Shown here: one piece after another, positions 8,367 to 18,704 of the stretch
How the letters are laid out: every line of letters starts with the position of its first letter
How positions within the stretch are numbered: position 1 is the stretch's first letter
NCBI RefSeq assembly: GCF_003385115.1
Contig: NZ_QUNI01000009.1
Coordinates: 123,960-187,959 of the forward strand
Length of the DNA stretch: 64,000 nt
From: Flavobacterium aquicola
GTDB taxonomy: Bacteria; Bacteroidota; Bacteroidia; Flavobacteriales; Flavobacteriaceae
Reading direction: 5' to 3'
Made by a program: the position numbers and the translations under genes
The notes under the pieces: generated by a model
The model's input: the letters and a program-made list of their open reading frames with translations, nothing else
Told to the model about the DNA's origin: nothing
Database searches by the model: none

Positions 8367-10328
8367 ATGAAAATTTTAAATTTAAAAAAACATACACTCC
8401 CAATACTTGCATTATTTGCCCTTTCATGTGGCATAAATGCACAAAAAGCTGCTGTAAAAAACACTGGATATGCAATCACGCCGGTGAACATACAAAACGT
8501 GAAAATCACTGATGCTTTTTGGCTGCCAATCATCAAAAGAGTACAGGAAAAAACCATCGAGTATGCCATTCACAAATGTGAAGAAGAAGGGCGCTTGGAC
8601 AATTTTCTTATTGCTGGCGGTAAAATGAAAGGAGAAGCAAAAGGACAAATGCCTTTTGACGATACCGATGTTTACAAAATTATAGAAGGAGCTTCGAATA
8701 CACTTATAAGCGAACCCAATCCAAAACTGGAAAAACTATTGGATTCCCTAATCACAATCATTAAAATTGGTCAGGAAAAAGATGGTTATTTAACCACTTG
8801 GAGAACCATCAACCCAGCGAAACCACCAGCGCCGTGGGTTCCGGTTATAGAAGGAAAACGCTGGGAATCACTGCAGATTAGCCACGAATTGTATAACCCA
8901 GGGCATATGATAGAAGCGGCGGTAGTACATTATGAAGCCACTGGAAAAAGAAACTTTTTGGATATAGCTATAAAAACTGCCGATATGCTTGTGCGCACTT
9001 TTGGCGACAATCCTGATCAGGTTCATGGTGTACCAGGCCATCAGATAGTTGAGACTGGTCTGGTAAGCCTTTACAGAATTACCAATAACAAATCCTATCT
9101 CAAACTAGCCAAATACTTCTTGGACAATAGAGGGAATTCAAAAAACCATAAATTATATGGTACTTATGCTCAAGATGACATACCTGTTATCCAGCAAAAA
9201 GAAGCCGTAGGCCATGCTGTAAGAGCTGTGTACATGTATGCTGGAATGACTGATATCGCAGCAATATATAATGACAAAGATTATCTAAATGCTGTAAATG
9301 CGTTGTGGTCAAATATGGTGAACAAAAAAATGTACATCACAGGCGGTATTGGCGCCATCCATGATGGAGAAGCGTTTGGTGCAAACTATGAATTACCAAA
9401 TCTAACAGCTTACAACGAAACCTGCGCTGCAATCGGCGATGTATATTGGAATCACAGATTGCACAGTATGACTGGCAGCTCTGATTATTACAACATAATT
9501 GAACGTTCCTTATACAACGGATTAATCTCAGGAATTTCATTAGACGGAAAGCAATTTTTCTATCCAAATGCATTGGAATCAGATGGAGTTCACAAGAACA
9601 ACAGAGGTTCCTGCACACGTCAGGCTTGGTTTGACTGTTCCTGTTGCCCAACAAATCTGATTCGTTTTATTCCTTCGATTCCAGGCCTGATTTATTCTAC
9701 CGAAAAAAATGTTCTTTATGTAAACTTATATGCCTCGAATACAGCAAAGATAACATTAGACAAATCCGAACTCGAAATCACGCAGCAAACCAATTATCCT
9801 TGGGACGGAAAAGTAACCGTAACTGTTTCTCCTAAAAAAGAAAGCGAATTCACAATAAAATTAAGAATTCCAGGCTGGGCGAGAAATCAGGTGCTGCCGG
9901 GAGATTTATACAGCTATAAAACAGTTTCTGCAGCTAAAACTATGGTAACTATTGATGGAAAACCTTTCGAATATAAAGATGATAATGGATATGTTACCAT
10001 TACAAAAAAATGGAAAAAAGGAGAAATCATAACACTAAACTTCCCAATGGAAGTTAAAGAAGTAGTGACCAGCGATAAAGTTGAAGGCAACATTGGTAAA
10101 GTAGCTCTTGAATATGGCCCAATCGTATATGCTATCGAAGAAATGGACAATGCTGCAAACTTTGACAAAATCACTATCAATGCCAATGACACTTTTAAAG
10201 TTACTAAAGAAGATAATCTCCTAGAAGGCGTAAATACCATTCAGACCGATAAATTAAAAGCAATCCCATATTATTCCTGGTCAAACAGAGGCGTTGGAAA
10301 AATGAAAGTCTGGATTGATTTAAAATAA
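8367..10328 (+). CDS. GH127 beta-L-arabinofuranosidase
   Basis: This 653-residue exported protein has an N-terminal signal with possible cleavage near INAQ; an ALSC lipobox is also conceivable. The GH127 (DUF1680) alpha/alpha-barrel is clear. The zinc and nucleophile set of Bifidobacterium HypBA1 is conserved: ETC (Glu351, Cys353) and CSCC (Cys426, Cys427), with Cys426 equivalent to the catalytic cysteine. C-terminal beta-sandwich domains follow (GYVTITKKWKKGEIITLNFPM). The family removes beta-linked L-arabinofuranose, found on extensins and other hydroxyproline-rich proteins and in RG-II. This extends the locus beyond plain alpha-arabinan. A regulatory palindrome lies about 90 bp upstream of the start codon. 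Confidence 0.94.
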   Translation: MKILNLKKHTLPILALFALSCGINAQKAAVKNTGYAITPVNIQNVKITDAFWLPIIKRVQEKTIEYAIHKCEEEGRLDNFLIAGGKMKGEAKGQMPFDDTDVYKIIEGASNTLISEPNPKLEKLLDSLITIIKIGQEKDGYLTTWRTINPAKPPAPWVPVIEGKRWESLQISHELYNPGHMIEAAVVHYEATGKRNFLDIAIKTADMLVRTFGDNPDQVHGVPGHQIVETGLVSLYRITNNKSYLKLAKYFLDNRGNSKNHKLYGTYAQDDIPVIQQKEAVGHAVRAVYMYAGMTDIAAIYNDKDYLNAVNALWSNMVNKKMYITGGIGAIHDGEAFGANYELPNLTAYNETCAAIGDVYWNHRLHSMTGSSDYYNIIERSLYNGLISGISLDGKQFFYPNALESDGVHKNNRGSCTRQAWFDCSCCPTNLIRFIPSIPGLIYSTEKNVLYVNLYASNTAKITLDKSELEITQQTNYPWDGKVTVTVSPKKESEFTIKLRIPGWARNQVLPGDLYSYKTVSAAKTMVTIDGKPFEYKDDNGYVTITKKWKKGEIITLNFPMEVKEVVTSDKVEGNIGKVALEYGPIVYAIEEMDNAANFDKITINANDTFKVTKEDNLLEGVNTIQTDKLKAIPYYSWSNRGVGKMKVWIDLK

Positions 10329-10388
10329 CAAAAGTTATCACATATAAAGAATTCCTTTCCATAATATAAATAAGAAGTACAAGTCAAA

Positions 10389-12803
10389 ATGAAGATTTTT
10401 TTTAAGCTTTGGTTCGCAATCGCAATTATCACTCCAATGTGTATGAACCTTCATGCGCAGAATAAAACAGCTGGCAGCAAAGAACTATTTGATTATGATT
10501 GGAAATTTTATCTGGGTGACAACAATAGTGCAAGTACCGTTACTTTTGACGATACTAATTGGAGAACTCTCGATTTGCCACATGACTGGAGTATAGAAAG
10601 CGACTTTTCTCCAAAGAATCCCGCAGGAAATGATGGAGCATACCTGCCAACGGGTATTGGATGGTACCGAAAAACATTTAAAACACCGAAAGAAAGTAAG
10701 AATAAAATAATCATTATCAATTTTGAAGGGGTTTATATGAACTCCGAAGTATTTATTAACGGAAAATCATTGGGCATTTATCCATATGGTTACACTTCAT
10801 TTAGCTATGAATTAACACCATACCTCAATAATGATAAAGAAAATATTATTGCAGTCCGTGTAGATAATTCACAGCAAAAAAACTGCAGATGGTACAGCGG
10901 TTCAGGAATTTACCGTCATGTATGGCTGGAATCAAAAGGCAAAGTACATTTTGCAAATGATGGTATCGGAATCACCACACCTATCATTAAAAATAATTCT
11001 GCAGCAGTCGAAATAAGTACAGCCATTAAAAATGACAGCGATCAGCCGAAAAACCTTCAGCTTAAAACAATCATATTAGACCCTAAAAATAATAAAGAAG
11101 TAAAACAGGTTTCTATTACTGTGCAGATCGATCCAAAAAGTGAAAAAATATTCAAGCAAAATCTGATTGTCTCAAACCCAAAGTTATGGTCACCGGAATC
11201 TCCTCATCTTTACAGCGCAAAAGTCAGCATAATTGATAAGGAAGAAATTACAGACCACTCGATACAAAATTTTGGCATCAGGTCAATCCGCTTTTCTGCA
11301 ACAGAAGGTTTTCTATTGAATGGGAAGCCTACACTTTTAAACGGAGGCTGCGTACATCATGACAATGGAGCTTTGGGAGCTGCATCGTATTACAGAGCAG
11401 AAGAAAGAAAAGTCGAAATACTAAAAGAATCTGGTTTCAATGCCGTACGCACATCTCACAACCCACCTTCCAAATCATTTTTAGATGCATGCGACCGACT
11501 TGGAATGATGGTTATTGACGAGGCGTTTGACGGCTGGAGAACCAAGAAAACAGAATACGATTACGCCATGTATTTTGACAGCTGGTATGAGCGAGATGTA
11601 CAGGCAATGGTTAAGCGTGACCGCAATCATCCTTCGATAATCATGTGGAGTATTGGAAATGAAATTATCGAACGAAAAGAACCTGAAGCTGTAGTAACAG
11701 CAAGAAATCTTGCCAAAGCAGTAAAAGCAATTGATGTAACCAGACCAGTAACATCAGCAATGACGACTTGGGACAAAGACTGGGAAATATTTGATCCATT
11801 AATGGCTGAGCATGACGTTGCCGGATATAATTATGAACTGAAACGTGCTCCAGATGATCACAAGCGTGTACCTTCAAGAGTTATTGTACAAACGGAATCC
11901 TATCCTAGAGATGCATTCGAGAATTGGAAATTGGTAAATGAAAACAAATTTATCATTGGTGATTTTGTTTGGACTGCGATGGATTACCTAGGCGAATCAG
12001 GAATTGGCAGATGGCATTATACAGGCGAAGTTCCAGGCGAGCATTGGGAAAGAGATCTTTTTCCTTGGCATGGAGCATATTGCGGAGACATTGACATGAT
12101 GGGTTCGAGAAAACCAATATCGCACTACCGCAGCATGCTGTATAACAATAATGAAAAACTTTATTTGGCCGTCAAAGAACCTAATCCTGCACCGCTGGAA
12201 ATCATTGAAACAAGATGGTCAGTCTGGCCAACTTGGGAAAACTGGACATGGCCTGAATTTACCGGAAAAGAAATTCAAGTTGAAGTATATTCAAAATATC
12301 CAAAAGTGAGACTGTATCTAAACGACAAAATTGTTGGAGAAAGTGATACAAATATCAACACCAAATTTAAAGCAGTCTTTTCTGTACCCTACAGTCCAGG
12401 TCAATTAAAAGCGGTTGGAGTAGAAAATGGGAAAGAAACAGCACCTAAAATTTTAAAGACAGCTGGAAAAGCTTCTAAAATTGTACTAAAAGCAGACCGA
12501 AAAACAATTAAAGCCGATGGTCAGGATCTATCCTATGTGACTTTAGAAATTACAGATGAATTTGGCACAATTATACCTAATGCCGATTTGAATGTTCAGT
12601 TTACTATTTCGGGATCCGGTTCTATTATAGGAACTGATAATGCCAACATAAAAGATGTGAACTCGTATGCATCTCCAGCCAGAATGACTTGGAAAGGAAA
12701 AGCGTTAGCAGTCATAAAAAGTAAGCGTACCAAAGGAGAAATCACATTATCAGCCAGCGCAGACGGATTAGCATCAGAAACCATAAAAATTAGAGCAGAA
12801 TAA
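10389..12803 (+). CDS. GH2 beta-galactosidase-like enzyme
   Basis: This 804-residue secreted protein has a signal peptide ending near NLHAQ. The domains in order are a GH2 sugar-binding jelly roll (LPHDWSIESDF, GIGWYRKTF), an immunoglobulin-like domain, the TIM barrel with GGCVHHDNGALG, acid/base Glu425 in SIGNEI and nucleophile Glu503 in VQTESYPRD, and C-terminal DUF4982-like and Ig-like domains (VLKADRKTIKADGQDLSYV). Bacteroidota GH2 enzymes of this layout are mostly exo-beta-galactosidases. The expected role is removal of galactose from galactan or arabinogalactan side chains. It lies 60 bp after the GH127 gene with no terminator between, so co-transcription is likely. Confidence 0.9.
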   Translation: MKIFFKLWFAIAIITPMCMNLHAQNKTAGSKELFDYDWKFYLGDNNSASTVTFDDTNWRTLDLPHDWSIESDFSPKNPAGNDGAYLPTGIGWYRKTFKTPKESKNKIIIINFEGVYMNSEVFINGKSLGIYPYGYTSFSYELTPYLNNDKENIIAVRVDNSQQKNCRWYSGSGIYRHVWLESKGKVHFANDGIGITTPIIKNNSAAVEISTAIKNDSDQPKNLQLKTIILDPKNNKEVKQVSITVQIDPKSEKIFKQNLIVSNPKLWSPESPHLYSAKVSIIDKEEITDHSIQNFGIRSIRFSATEGFLLNGKPTLLNGGCVHHDNGALGAASYYRAEERKVEILKESGFNAVRTSHNPPSKSFLDACDRLGMMVIDEAFDGWRTKKTEYDYAMYFDSWYERDVQAMVKRDRNHPSIIMWSIGNEIIERKEPEAVVTARNLAKAVKAIDVTRPVTSAMTTWDKDWEIFDPLMAEHDVAGYNYELKRAPDDHKRVPSRVIVQTESYPRDAFENWKLVNENKFIIGDFVWTAMDYLGESGIGRWHYTGEVPGEHWERDLFPWHGAYCGDIDMMGSRKPISHYRSMLYNNNEKLYLAVKEPNPAPLEIIETRWSVWPTWENWTWPEFTGKEIQVEVYSKYPKVRLYLNDKIVGESDTNINTKFKAVFSVPYSPGQLKAVGVENGKETAPKILKTAGKASKIVLKADRKTIKADGQDLSYVTLEITDEFGTIIPNADLNVQFTISGSGSIIGTDNANIKDVNSYASPARMTWKGKALAVIKSKRTKGEITLSASADGLASETIKIRAE

Positions 12804-12896
12804 AAATTAATTAAGGTTTCATTTCGAACTGCCTTTTACTTTCTAACACTTAGAGTACAGCTATATAAAAACAATATTGATTAATTAAAACAAAGC

Positions 12897-14840
12897 ATGC
12901 GTAATTTAATAAAAAACAGCTTATTATTTCTTTTACTGCCAATCCTTGCGATAGGACAGGTAAAAACAGTTTCTTCTCAAAACGGTAAATTAGTATTGAA
13001 CTTTTATGTCGATCAGGGAATTCCATCTTATTCGGTAGAATATAATAAAAATGTATTGGTCGAAAAATCTCCTTTGGGACTTATAACCAACCATGGAGAT
13101 TTTTCAAAAGGAATGACATTTAGTACGGCTAAAGAAAACACTATTGATGAAAAATATGAACTGGAAAGAATAAAAGTTTCTTCTGTTCATTATCAGGCAA
13201 AGGAAATTATTTTGACTTTGAGCAATGAAAAAAAACAGAATATCGATTTTATTTTCAGAGTTGGAAATAATGATGTTGCGTTTAAATATGCGCTGCCACA
13301 GGAAGGTGAAACAGCCTGCTGCGTTGTCGAAAAAGAAATTACAGGATTTAATTTCTCTCAAAACACTACTACTTTTTTAACACCGCAGGCAACTCCAATG
13401 ATTGGCTGGATGCGCACAAAACCAAGTTACGAAGAAGAATATAATGCAGATGAACCAATAGGAACTCCATCAAAATATGGAGAAGGATATACTTTCCCGG
13501 CACTTTTTCATGTTGCCAATAACGGCTGGGCACTTGTTTCAGAAACTGGTGTTAACAGTTCGTATTGCGGATCACATTTGAGTGACGGCACCAAAGACGG
13601 CGTTTATTCAATAACTTTTCCAAACGCTCAGGAGAATAATGGTAACGGTACTTCACAGCCAGCAATGAGTCTTCCTGGAGAAACTCCTTGGCGTACGATA
13701 ACAGTTGGAGACAATCTAAAGCCAATTGTAGAAACAACAGTACCTTTTGATGTTGTAAAACCGCTTTACGAGCCATCTCAAAAATATAAATTCGGCCGAA
13801 GCACCTGGAGCTGGATTATGTGGCAGGATAACAGCATCAATTATGATGACCAAGTTAAATATATCGATCTAGCAGCGGACATGGGCTATGAATATGTTTT
13901 GATAGACGGCCTTTGGGACAAGCAGATTGGTCAGGATCGTTTGCCGGCATTATTCAAATATGCACAATCTAAAGGTGTTGATGTTTTTCTTTGGTACAAC
14001 TCAAACGGGGCTTCAAATGATGCGCCACAAGGTGCAAAATACCGCATGAACAATTCTATCGCAAGAAAGAAAGAAATGAAATGGTTAAAAGAAAACGGAG
14101 TAAAAGGATTAAAAGTTGATTTCTTTGGCGGCGATAAACAGGAAACCATTAAGCTGTACGAAGACATTTTATCTGATGCAAATGAATATGGTCTGATGAT
14201 AATATTTCACGGCTGTACTTTACCTAGAGGATGGGAAAAAATGTATCCTAACTATGTAAGCAGCGAGGCGGTTTTAGCTTCCGAAAATTTAATTTTCACA
14301 CAGCGCTCAAACGACCTTGAGGCATTCAGTGCTTCATTGCATCCTTTTATTAGAAACGCGGTTGGTTCTATGGAGTTTGGCCCAGTTTTACTGAATAAAA
14401 AACACAACAGAACAAATGACGGCGGCACTACACGAGTAACTGGCGATGTTTTCCAATTAGCCACAGCAGTGTTGTATCAAAGTTCGGTACAAATGTTTGC
14501 CATTGCTCCAAATAATTTAACTGATGTACCTTCATTTGCAATTGACTTCATGAAAAAAGTCCCTACCACTTGGGATGAAACCCGTTATATAGACGGCTAT
14601 CCAGGAAAGTACTGCATATTGGCCAGAAGACATAATGACAAATGGTATGTTGTGGGAATAAACGCCACGAAAGAAACATTAAAAGTAAAAGTAAAACTGC
14701 CGATGTTTGCAGATAAAGAAATTACTTATTACTCTGATGAGAAAGGGAATAAACCAGAAATGAAAAAATTAAAAATCAACAAAAACGGAGAAACTTCATT
14801 AACAATCCAAACAAATGGCGGTGTGATTTTGACAAATTAA
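12897..14840 (+). CDS. GH97 glycoside hydrolase (probable retaining alpha-galactosidase type)
   Basis: This 647-residue protein has a signal peptide ending near AIGQ. GH97 layout is seen: an N-terminal beta-supersandwich (residues about 20-280), a catalytic TIM barrel starting FGRSTWSWIMWQD, and a C-terminal all-beta domain. The barrel carries KVDFFGG (Asp408), the aspartate nucleophile position of the retaining GH97 branch, and SSEAVLASEN (Glu457), the candidate acid/base. That pattern favours an alpha-galactosidase or beta-L-arabinopyranosidase rather than a SusB-like inverting alpha-glucosidase. This is inference from two motifs. It sits 93 bp after the GH2 gene in the same direction. Confidence 0.88.
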   Translation: MRNLIKNSLLFLLLPILAIGQVKTVSSQNGKLVLNFYVDQGIPSYSVEYNKNVLVEKSPLGLITNHGDFSKGMTFSTAKENTIDEKYELERIKVSSVHYQAKEIILTLSNEKKQNIDFIFRVGNNDVAFKYALPQEGETACCVVEKEITGFNFSQNTTTFLTPQATPMIGWMRTKPSYEEEYNADEPIGTPSKYGEGYTFPALFHVANNGWALVSETGVNSSYCGSHLSDGTKDGVYSITFPNAQENNGNGTSQPAMSLPGETPWRTITVGDNLKPIVETTVPFDVVKPLYEPSQKYKFGRSTWSWIMWQDNSINYDDQVKYIDLAADMGYEYVLIDGLWDKQIGQDRLPALFKYAQSKGVDVFLWYNSNGASNDAPQGAKYRMNNSIARKKEMKWLKENGVKGLKVDFFGGDKQETIKLYEDILSDANEYGLMIIFHGCTLPRGWEKMYPNYVSSEAVLASENLIFTQRSNDLEAFSASLHPFIRNAVGSMEFGPVLLNKKHNRTNDGGTTRVTGDVFQLATAVLYQSSVQMFAIAPNNLTDVPSFAIDFMKKVPTTWDETRYIDGYPGKYCILARRHNDKWYVVGINATKETLKVKVKLPMFADKEITYYSDEKGNKPEMKKLKINKNGETSLTIQTNGGVILTN

Positions 14841-14942
14841 TTCAGATTAAAAACGTCAAAATTTCAACAATCTAATAAAAATAAAATTAGTCTAAAGTTT
14901 GATTTCAAGAACTTTAAGCATTAAACTCTAAAAGAATAAAAA

Positions 14943-16928
14943 ATGAAAACAAATTTAATCACCAAAATAACCCTTTGCGGTCTATTGTTAAATGGTATTT
15001 ATGCCAATGCGCAAAAAACGACTCTTGAAGTAAATACCAGTAATACAATTACCAAAATTCAGCCGACAATGTATGGAATCTTTTTTGAAGACATCAACTT
15101 TGCCGCTGATGGAGGATTGTACGCAGAAATGGTAAAAAACCGTTCTTTTGAATTTGATGATCCTTTGATGGGCTGGAAACAGCCAAAAAGTGACAGACAT
15201 AATTTCAATACCGAATCTGGGATTGCTGTTCCTGTGCAATTTTCAAAAAAAGGAACCAATCATAATTACTGCCGAATCACGGTAAAAGATGCCAAAGGCT
15301 ATGAAATCATCAATGAAGGTTTCAGAGGAATGGGAATTAAAAGCGGAGCAAAATACAATCTGACTCTAAAAGCATCCAAAGAAGCAGGAAACATTTCGAA
15401 GATAATTATTCAATTCATTGGAAAAGACAATAAAATTTTAGGCGAAACGAGTATTGTTCCAACAACTTCCGATTGGAAAGAATACACTGCCCAGCTTATT
15501 CCAAACGCCACAGAAGCAAAAGCAAAACTGCGTTTTACATTTGAAGGAACCGGAACAATTGATTTGGATATGATTTCTTTATTCCCAGAAGATACTTGGA
15601 ATAACCGAAAAAATGGTCTTCGTAAAGATTTAGTACAATTATTATATGATATGAAACCAGGATTCCTGCGTTTCCCTGGTGGCTGTATTGTTGAGGGAAG
15701 AACGCTTGTAGAACGTTATCAATGGAAAAAAACGGTTGGCCAGGTTGATGATAGAGAAATCTTGGTTAACCGCTGGAATATGGAATTTGGTCACAAACCA
15801 ACACCGGATTATTTTCAGTCTTTTGGATTGGGATTTTATGAATATTTCCAATTATCAGAAGATATTGGAGCTTCTCCCCTGCCAATCTTAAGCTGTGGAA
15901 TGGCCTGCCAGTTCAATACAGGAGAATTAGTTCCTATGGATCAATTGGATCCTTATGTGCAGGATGCTATTGACCTAATTGAATTTGCCAACGGAAGTGT
16001 AGATACTCCATGGGGAAAAGTTCGTGCCAATATGGGACACCCAAAACCGTTTAACCTAAAATTTATTGGAGTAGGAAACGAACAATGGGGAACAGATTAT
16101 ATCGAGCGTTATAAAGTATTCGAAAAAGCAATCAAAGCAAAACACCCGGAAATCACAATTGTTTCAGGAAGCGGACCATTCCCAGAAGGAGATTATTTTG
16201 AATATGCACAATCGGAACTTAAAAAACTGAACGCTGAAATCATTGATGAGCATTATTATAAAGATCCAAAATGGTTTAGAGAAAACGCTACCCGTTATGA
16301 TAATTATGACCGTAAAGGACCAAAAATTTTCGCTGGAGAATATGCTGCGCAAACGGTGGCTATTGCAAGTCCTGAAAATAAAAACAGCTGGGAATGTGCT
16401 TTCTCTGAAGCTGCTTTTATGACTGGAATGGAACGTAATGCCGAAGTAGTTCACCTTACCTCCTACGCTCCTTTATTTGCTCACGAAGAAGGCTGGCAAT
16501 GGACACCAGACATGATTTGGTTTAATAATTTAGAGTCTTTTGGTACACCAAATTACTATGTACAAAAACTATTTGCTAACAATAAAGGAACTGATTTATT
16601 AGCAATCACCAAAAACGGAAAAGCAGTAACTGGTCAAAATGACTTATTTGCATCGGCAGTAAAAGATGTAAACACCAAAGAAGTTATTGTAAAAGTAGTT
16701 AATACTTCTGCAAAAGCTCAAGATTTAAATATTGATTTAAAAGGAAGCAAATTCCAGTCAAAAGGAACAGTAATTATGCTGACAAGCCCTAATACAACTG
16801 ACGAAAACTCATTTGCTTCGCCTAAAAAGATCAGCCCGAAAGAAAGTGAATATACTCTGAAAGGCGAAAAAGCATCATTGAGCGTACCAGCCTATTCTGT
16901 AACTGTTTTGAAGCTGAAATTAAAATAA
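14943..16928 (+). CDS. GH51 alpha-L-arabinofuranosidase (long form with inserted CBM-like domain)
   Basis: This 661-residue secreted enzyme has a signal peptide ending near ANAQ. After the GH51 start (MYGIFFEDINFAADGGLYAEMV) there is a carbohydrate-binding-like beta-sandwich insert (about residues 80-215). The barrel resumes at PGFLRFPGGCIVEG. Acid/base Glu380 is in GVGNEQWG and nucleophile Glu466 in FAGEYAAQ. It is only distantly related to the shorter GH51 at 2832, so this is not a recent duplication. The two probably divide work between linkage types or chain lengths. It ends 84 bp before araB and has no clear terminator of its own. Confidence 0.94.
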   Translation: MKTNLITKITLCGLLLNGIYANAQKTTLEVNTSNTITKIQPTMYGIFFEDINFAADGGLYAEMVKNRSFEFDDPLMGWKQPKSDRHNFNTESGIAVPVQFSKKGTNHNYCRITVKDAKGYEIINEGFRGMGIKSGAKYNLTLKASKEAGNISKIIIQFIGKDNKILGETSIVPTTSDWKEYTAQLIPNATEAKAKLRFTFEGTGTIDLDMISLFPEDTWNNRKNGLRKDLVQLLYDMKPGFLRFPGGCIVEGRTLVERYQWKKTVGQVDDREILVNRWNMEFGHKPTPDYFQSFGLGFYEYFQLSEDIGASPLPILSCGMACQFNTGELVPMDQLDPYVQDAIDLIEFANGSVDTPWGKVRANMGHPKPFNLKFIGVGNEQWGTDYIERYKVFEKAIKAKHPEITIVSGSGPFPEGDYFEYAQSELKKLNAEIIDEHYYKDPKWFRENATRYDNYDRKGPKIFAGEYAAQTVAIASPENKNSWECAFSEAAFMTGMERNAEVVHLTSYAPLFAHEEGWQWTPDMIWFNNLESFGTPNYYVQKLFANNKGTDLLAITKNGKAVTGQNDLFASAVKDVNTKEVIVKVVNTSAKAQDLNIDLKGSKFQSKGTVIMLTSPNTTDENSFASPKKISPKESEYTLKGEKASLSVPAYSVTVLKLKLK

Positions 16929-16948
16929 TTTTGGCTCTAAAATAAATT

Positions 16949-16967
16949 AAGTGTTTTTTATACACTT
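16949..16967. promoter_or_regulatory. Palindromic operator candidate upstream of araB
   Basis: AAGTGT and ACACTT face each other across TTTTTAT, forming a 19-bp dyad that covers the expected -33 region of the araB promoter. It nearly matches the site at 8260-8278. This position would suit a repressor that blocks RNA polymerase (inference). Confidence 0.55.
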
Positions 16968-16982
16968 ATTAAATAATTATTA

Positions 16983-16990
16983 TATATTTG
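16983..16990 (+). promoter_or_regulatory. Promoter -7 box of araB
   Basis: TATATTTG matches the Bacteroidota TAnnTTTG -7 element, 22 bp before the araB ATG. The -33 position is occupied by the palindrome instead of TTG. Confidence 0.6.
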
Positions 16991-17012
16991 TACCTATATA
17001 AAAAGAATCGTG

Positions 17013-18704
17013 ATGAAAAATTATGTAATTGGATTGGATTATGGCTCAGATTCTGTTCGCGCAGTGCTGATAGACACAGAAAATGGACAGGAATTAGCAT
17101 CTAGCGTTTGTGATTACAAGCGATGGAAAAATAAAGAATATTGTAATGCCTCAATAAATCAGTTTCGCCAGCATCCTTTGGATCATATTGAAGGATTAGA
17201 AACTACTATAAAATATGTAGTCGAAAACAGTAAAGTAGATCCTTCGCTTATCCGAAGCATCTGCATCGACACAACAGGATCTTCACCAGTACCAGTTGCC
17301 GAAGATGGAACACCACTAGCTTTGACAAAAGGTTTTGAACATAATCCAAATGCCATGATGGTTTTATGGAAAGACCACACTGCTATCAATGAAGCGAATG
17401 AAATTAATGAATTAGCTGCCAACTGGGGTGGAGAAAACTTCACAAAATACGAAGGAGGAATCTATTCATCTGAATGGTTTTGGGCCAAAATTTTACATGT
17501 TGCCAGAGAAGACGAAGCGGTTAAAAAAGCCACTTACACTTGGATGGAACATTGCGATTTAATGACGTATTTATTAATCGACGATAAAGATTTAAAAACT
17601 TTCAAAAGAAGCCGCTGCGCTGCAGGTCACAAAGCAATGTGGCATGAAGACTGGGATGGTCTGCCACCAGCAGAGTTTTTAGAAAAATTAGATCCCTATC
17701 TAGCTTCACTTCGCGGAAAACTATATAACGAAACCTATACATCCGATTTAGCTGCAGGGAAATTAAGCCAAGAATGGGCAGACCGATTAGGACTTTCTAC
17801 TGATACAATAGTTGCAGTAGGAACTTTTGATGCGCATTCAGGAGCTGTGGGAGCAAAAATTGACGAACACACTCTAGTTCGTGTAATGGGAACTTCAACT
17901 TGTGATATTATTATTGATACTAAAGAATCTATTGGAACAAAAACCGTTCGTGGAATCTGCGGACAGGTAGACGGTTCTGTAATTCCAGGTTATATCGGAT
18001 TAGAAGCAGGACAATCTGCTTTTGGAGATTTATTAGCTTGGTACAAAGAACTTTTGTTATGGCCAACTGAGAATCTGCTTGCTTCTTCTGCCCTATTGAA
18101 TGAAGAACAAAAAGCACAATTGAAAGCTGAAATCAGTGATAAATTAATCGTTCAGTTAACCGCCGAAGCAGAAAAAATTCCATTATCTGAAAGTATTCCA
18201 ATTGCATTAGACTGGATTAACGGGCGACGAACTCCAGATGCCAATCAGGAACTTAAAAGTGCTATATCAAACCTTTCTTTAGGAACAAAGGCACCGCATG
18301 TATTCAAATCACTGGTAAATGCCATCTGTTTTGGTTCTAAAAAAATCGTGGATCGTTTTGAAGAGGAAGGCGTTCGAATTGACACCGTAATTGGTATTGG
18401 CGGTGTGGCACGTAAATCTCCATTTATCATGCAGACTTTGGCAAATGTATTGAACAAACCAATCAAAGTAGCTTTATCTGATCAGGCACCTGCATTGGGA
18501 GCTGCCATTTATGCTGCCGTTGCTGCCGGAATTTATCCAAACGTAATCGAAGCCGCTCAAAAAATGGGAAGTCCATTTGAAAGCGAGTACACACCGCAGC
18601 TTGACAAAGTAGCTGCTTACAATAAATTGCTTTGTGCTTATGACCAATTAAGTGCGTATGCTGATCCATCTATTAAAAAAAGAAAAAATGAGTTCACAGT
18701 ATAA
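17013..18704 (+). CDS. araB: Ribulokinase
   Basis: This 563-residue FGGY-family kinase phosphorylates L-ribulose to L-ribulose-5-phosphate in the cytoplasm. The N-terminal actin-like ATPase motif is VIGLDYGSDSVRAVLID, the family TG motif is in CIDTTGSSPVPV, and the C-terminal half has VIGIGGVARKSPFIMQ and ALGAAIYAAVAAG. ATG 17013 is chosen over the GTG codon directly before it (17010). Length is normal for AraB. Its end overlaps the araD start by 17 bp, so the two are translationally coupled. It has its own TAnnTTTG promoter and a palindromic operator candidate just upstream. Confidence 0.96.
   Translation: MKNYVIGLDYGSDSVRAVLIDTENGQELASSVCDYKRWKNKEYCNASINQFRQHPLDHIEGLETTIKYVVENSKVDPSLIRSICIDTTGSSPVPVAEDGTPLALTKGFEHNPNAMMVLWKDHTAINEANEINELAANWGGENFTKYEGGIYSSEWFWAKILHVAREDEAVKKATYTWMEHCDLMTYLLIDDKDLKTFKRSRCAAGHKAMWHEDWDGLPPAEFLEKLDPYLASLRGKLYNETYTSDLAAGKLSQEWADRLGLSTDTIVAVGTFDAHSGAVGAKIDEHTLVRVMGTSTCDIIIDTKESIGTKTVRGICGQVDGSVIPGYIGLEAGQSAFGDLLAWYKELLLWPTENLLASSALLNEEQKAQLKAEISDKLIVQLTAEAEKIPLSESIPIALDWINGRRTPDANQELKSAISNLSLGTKAPHVFKSLVNAICFGSKKIVDRFEEEGVRIDTVIGIGGVARKSPFIMQTLANVLNKPIKVALSDQAPALGAAIYAAVAAGIYPNVIEAAQKMGSPFESEYTPQLDKVAAYNKLLCAYDQLSAYADPSIKKRKNEFTV

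Noticed and set aside
9337..9654. Antisense open frames inside GH127 and other long genes
   Set aside because: They are shadows of strong coding frames with domain support; no independent evidence.
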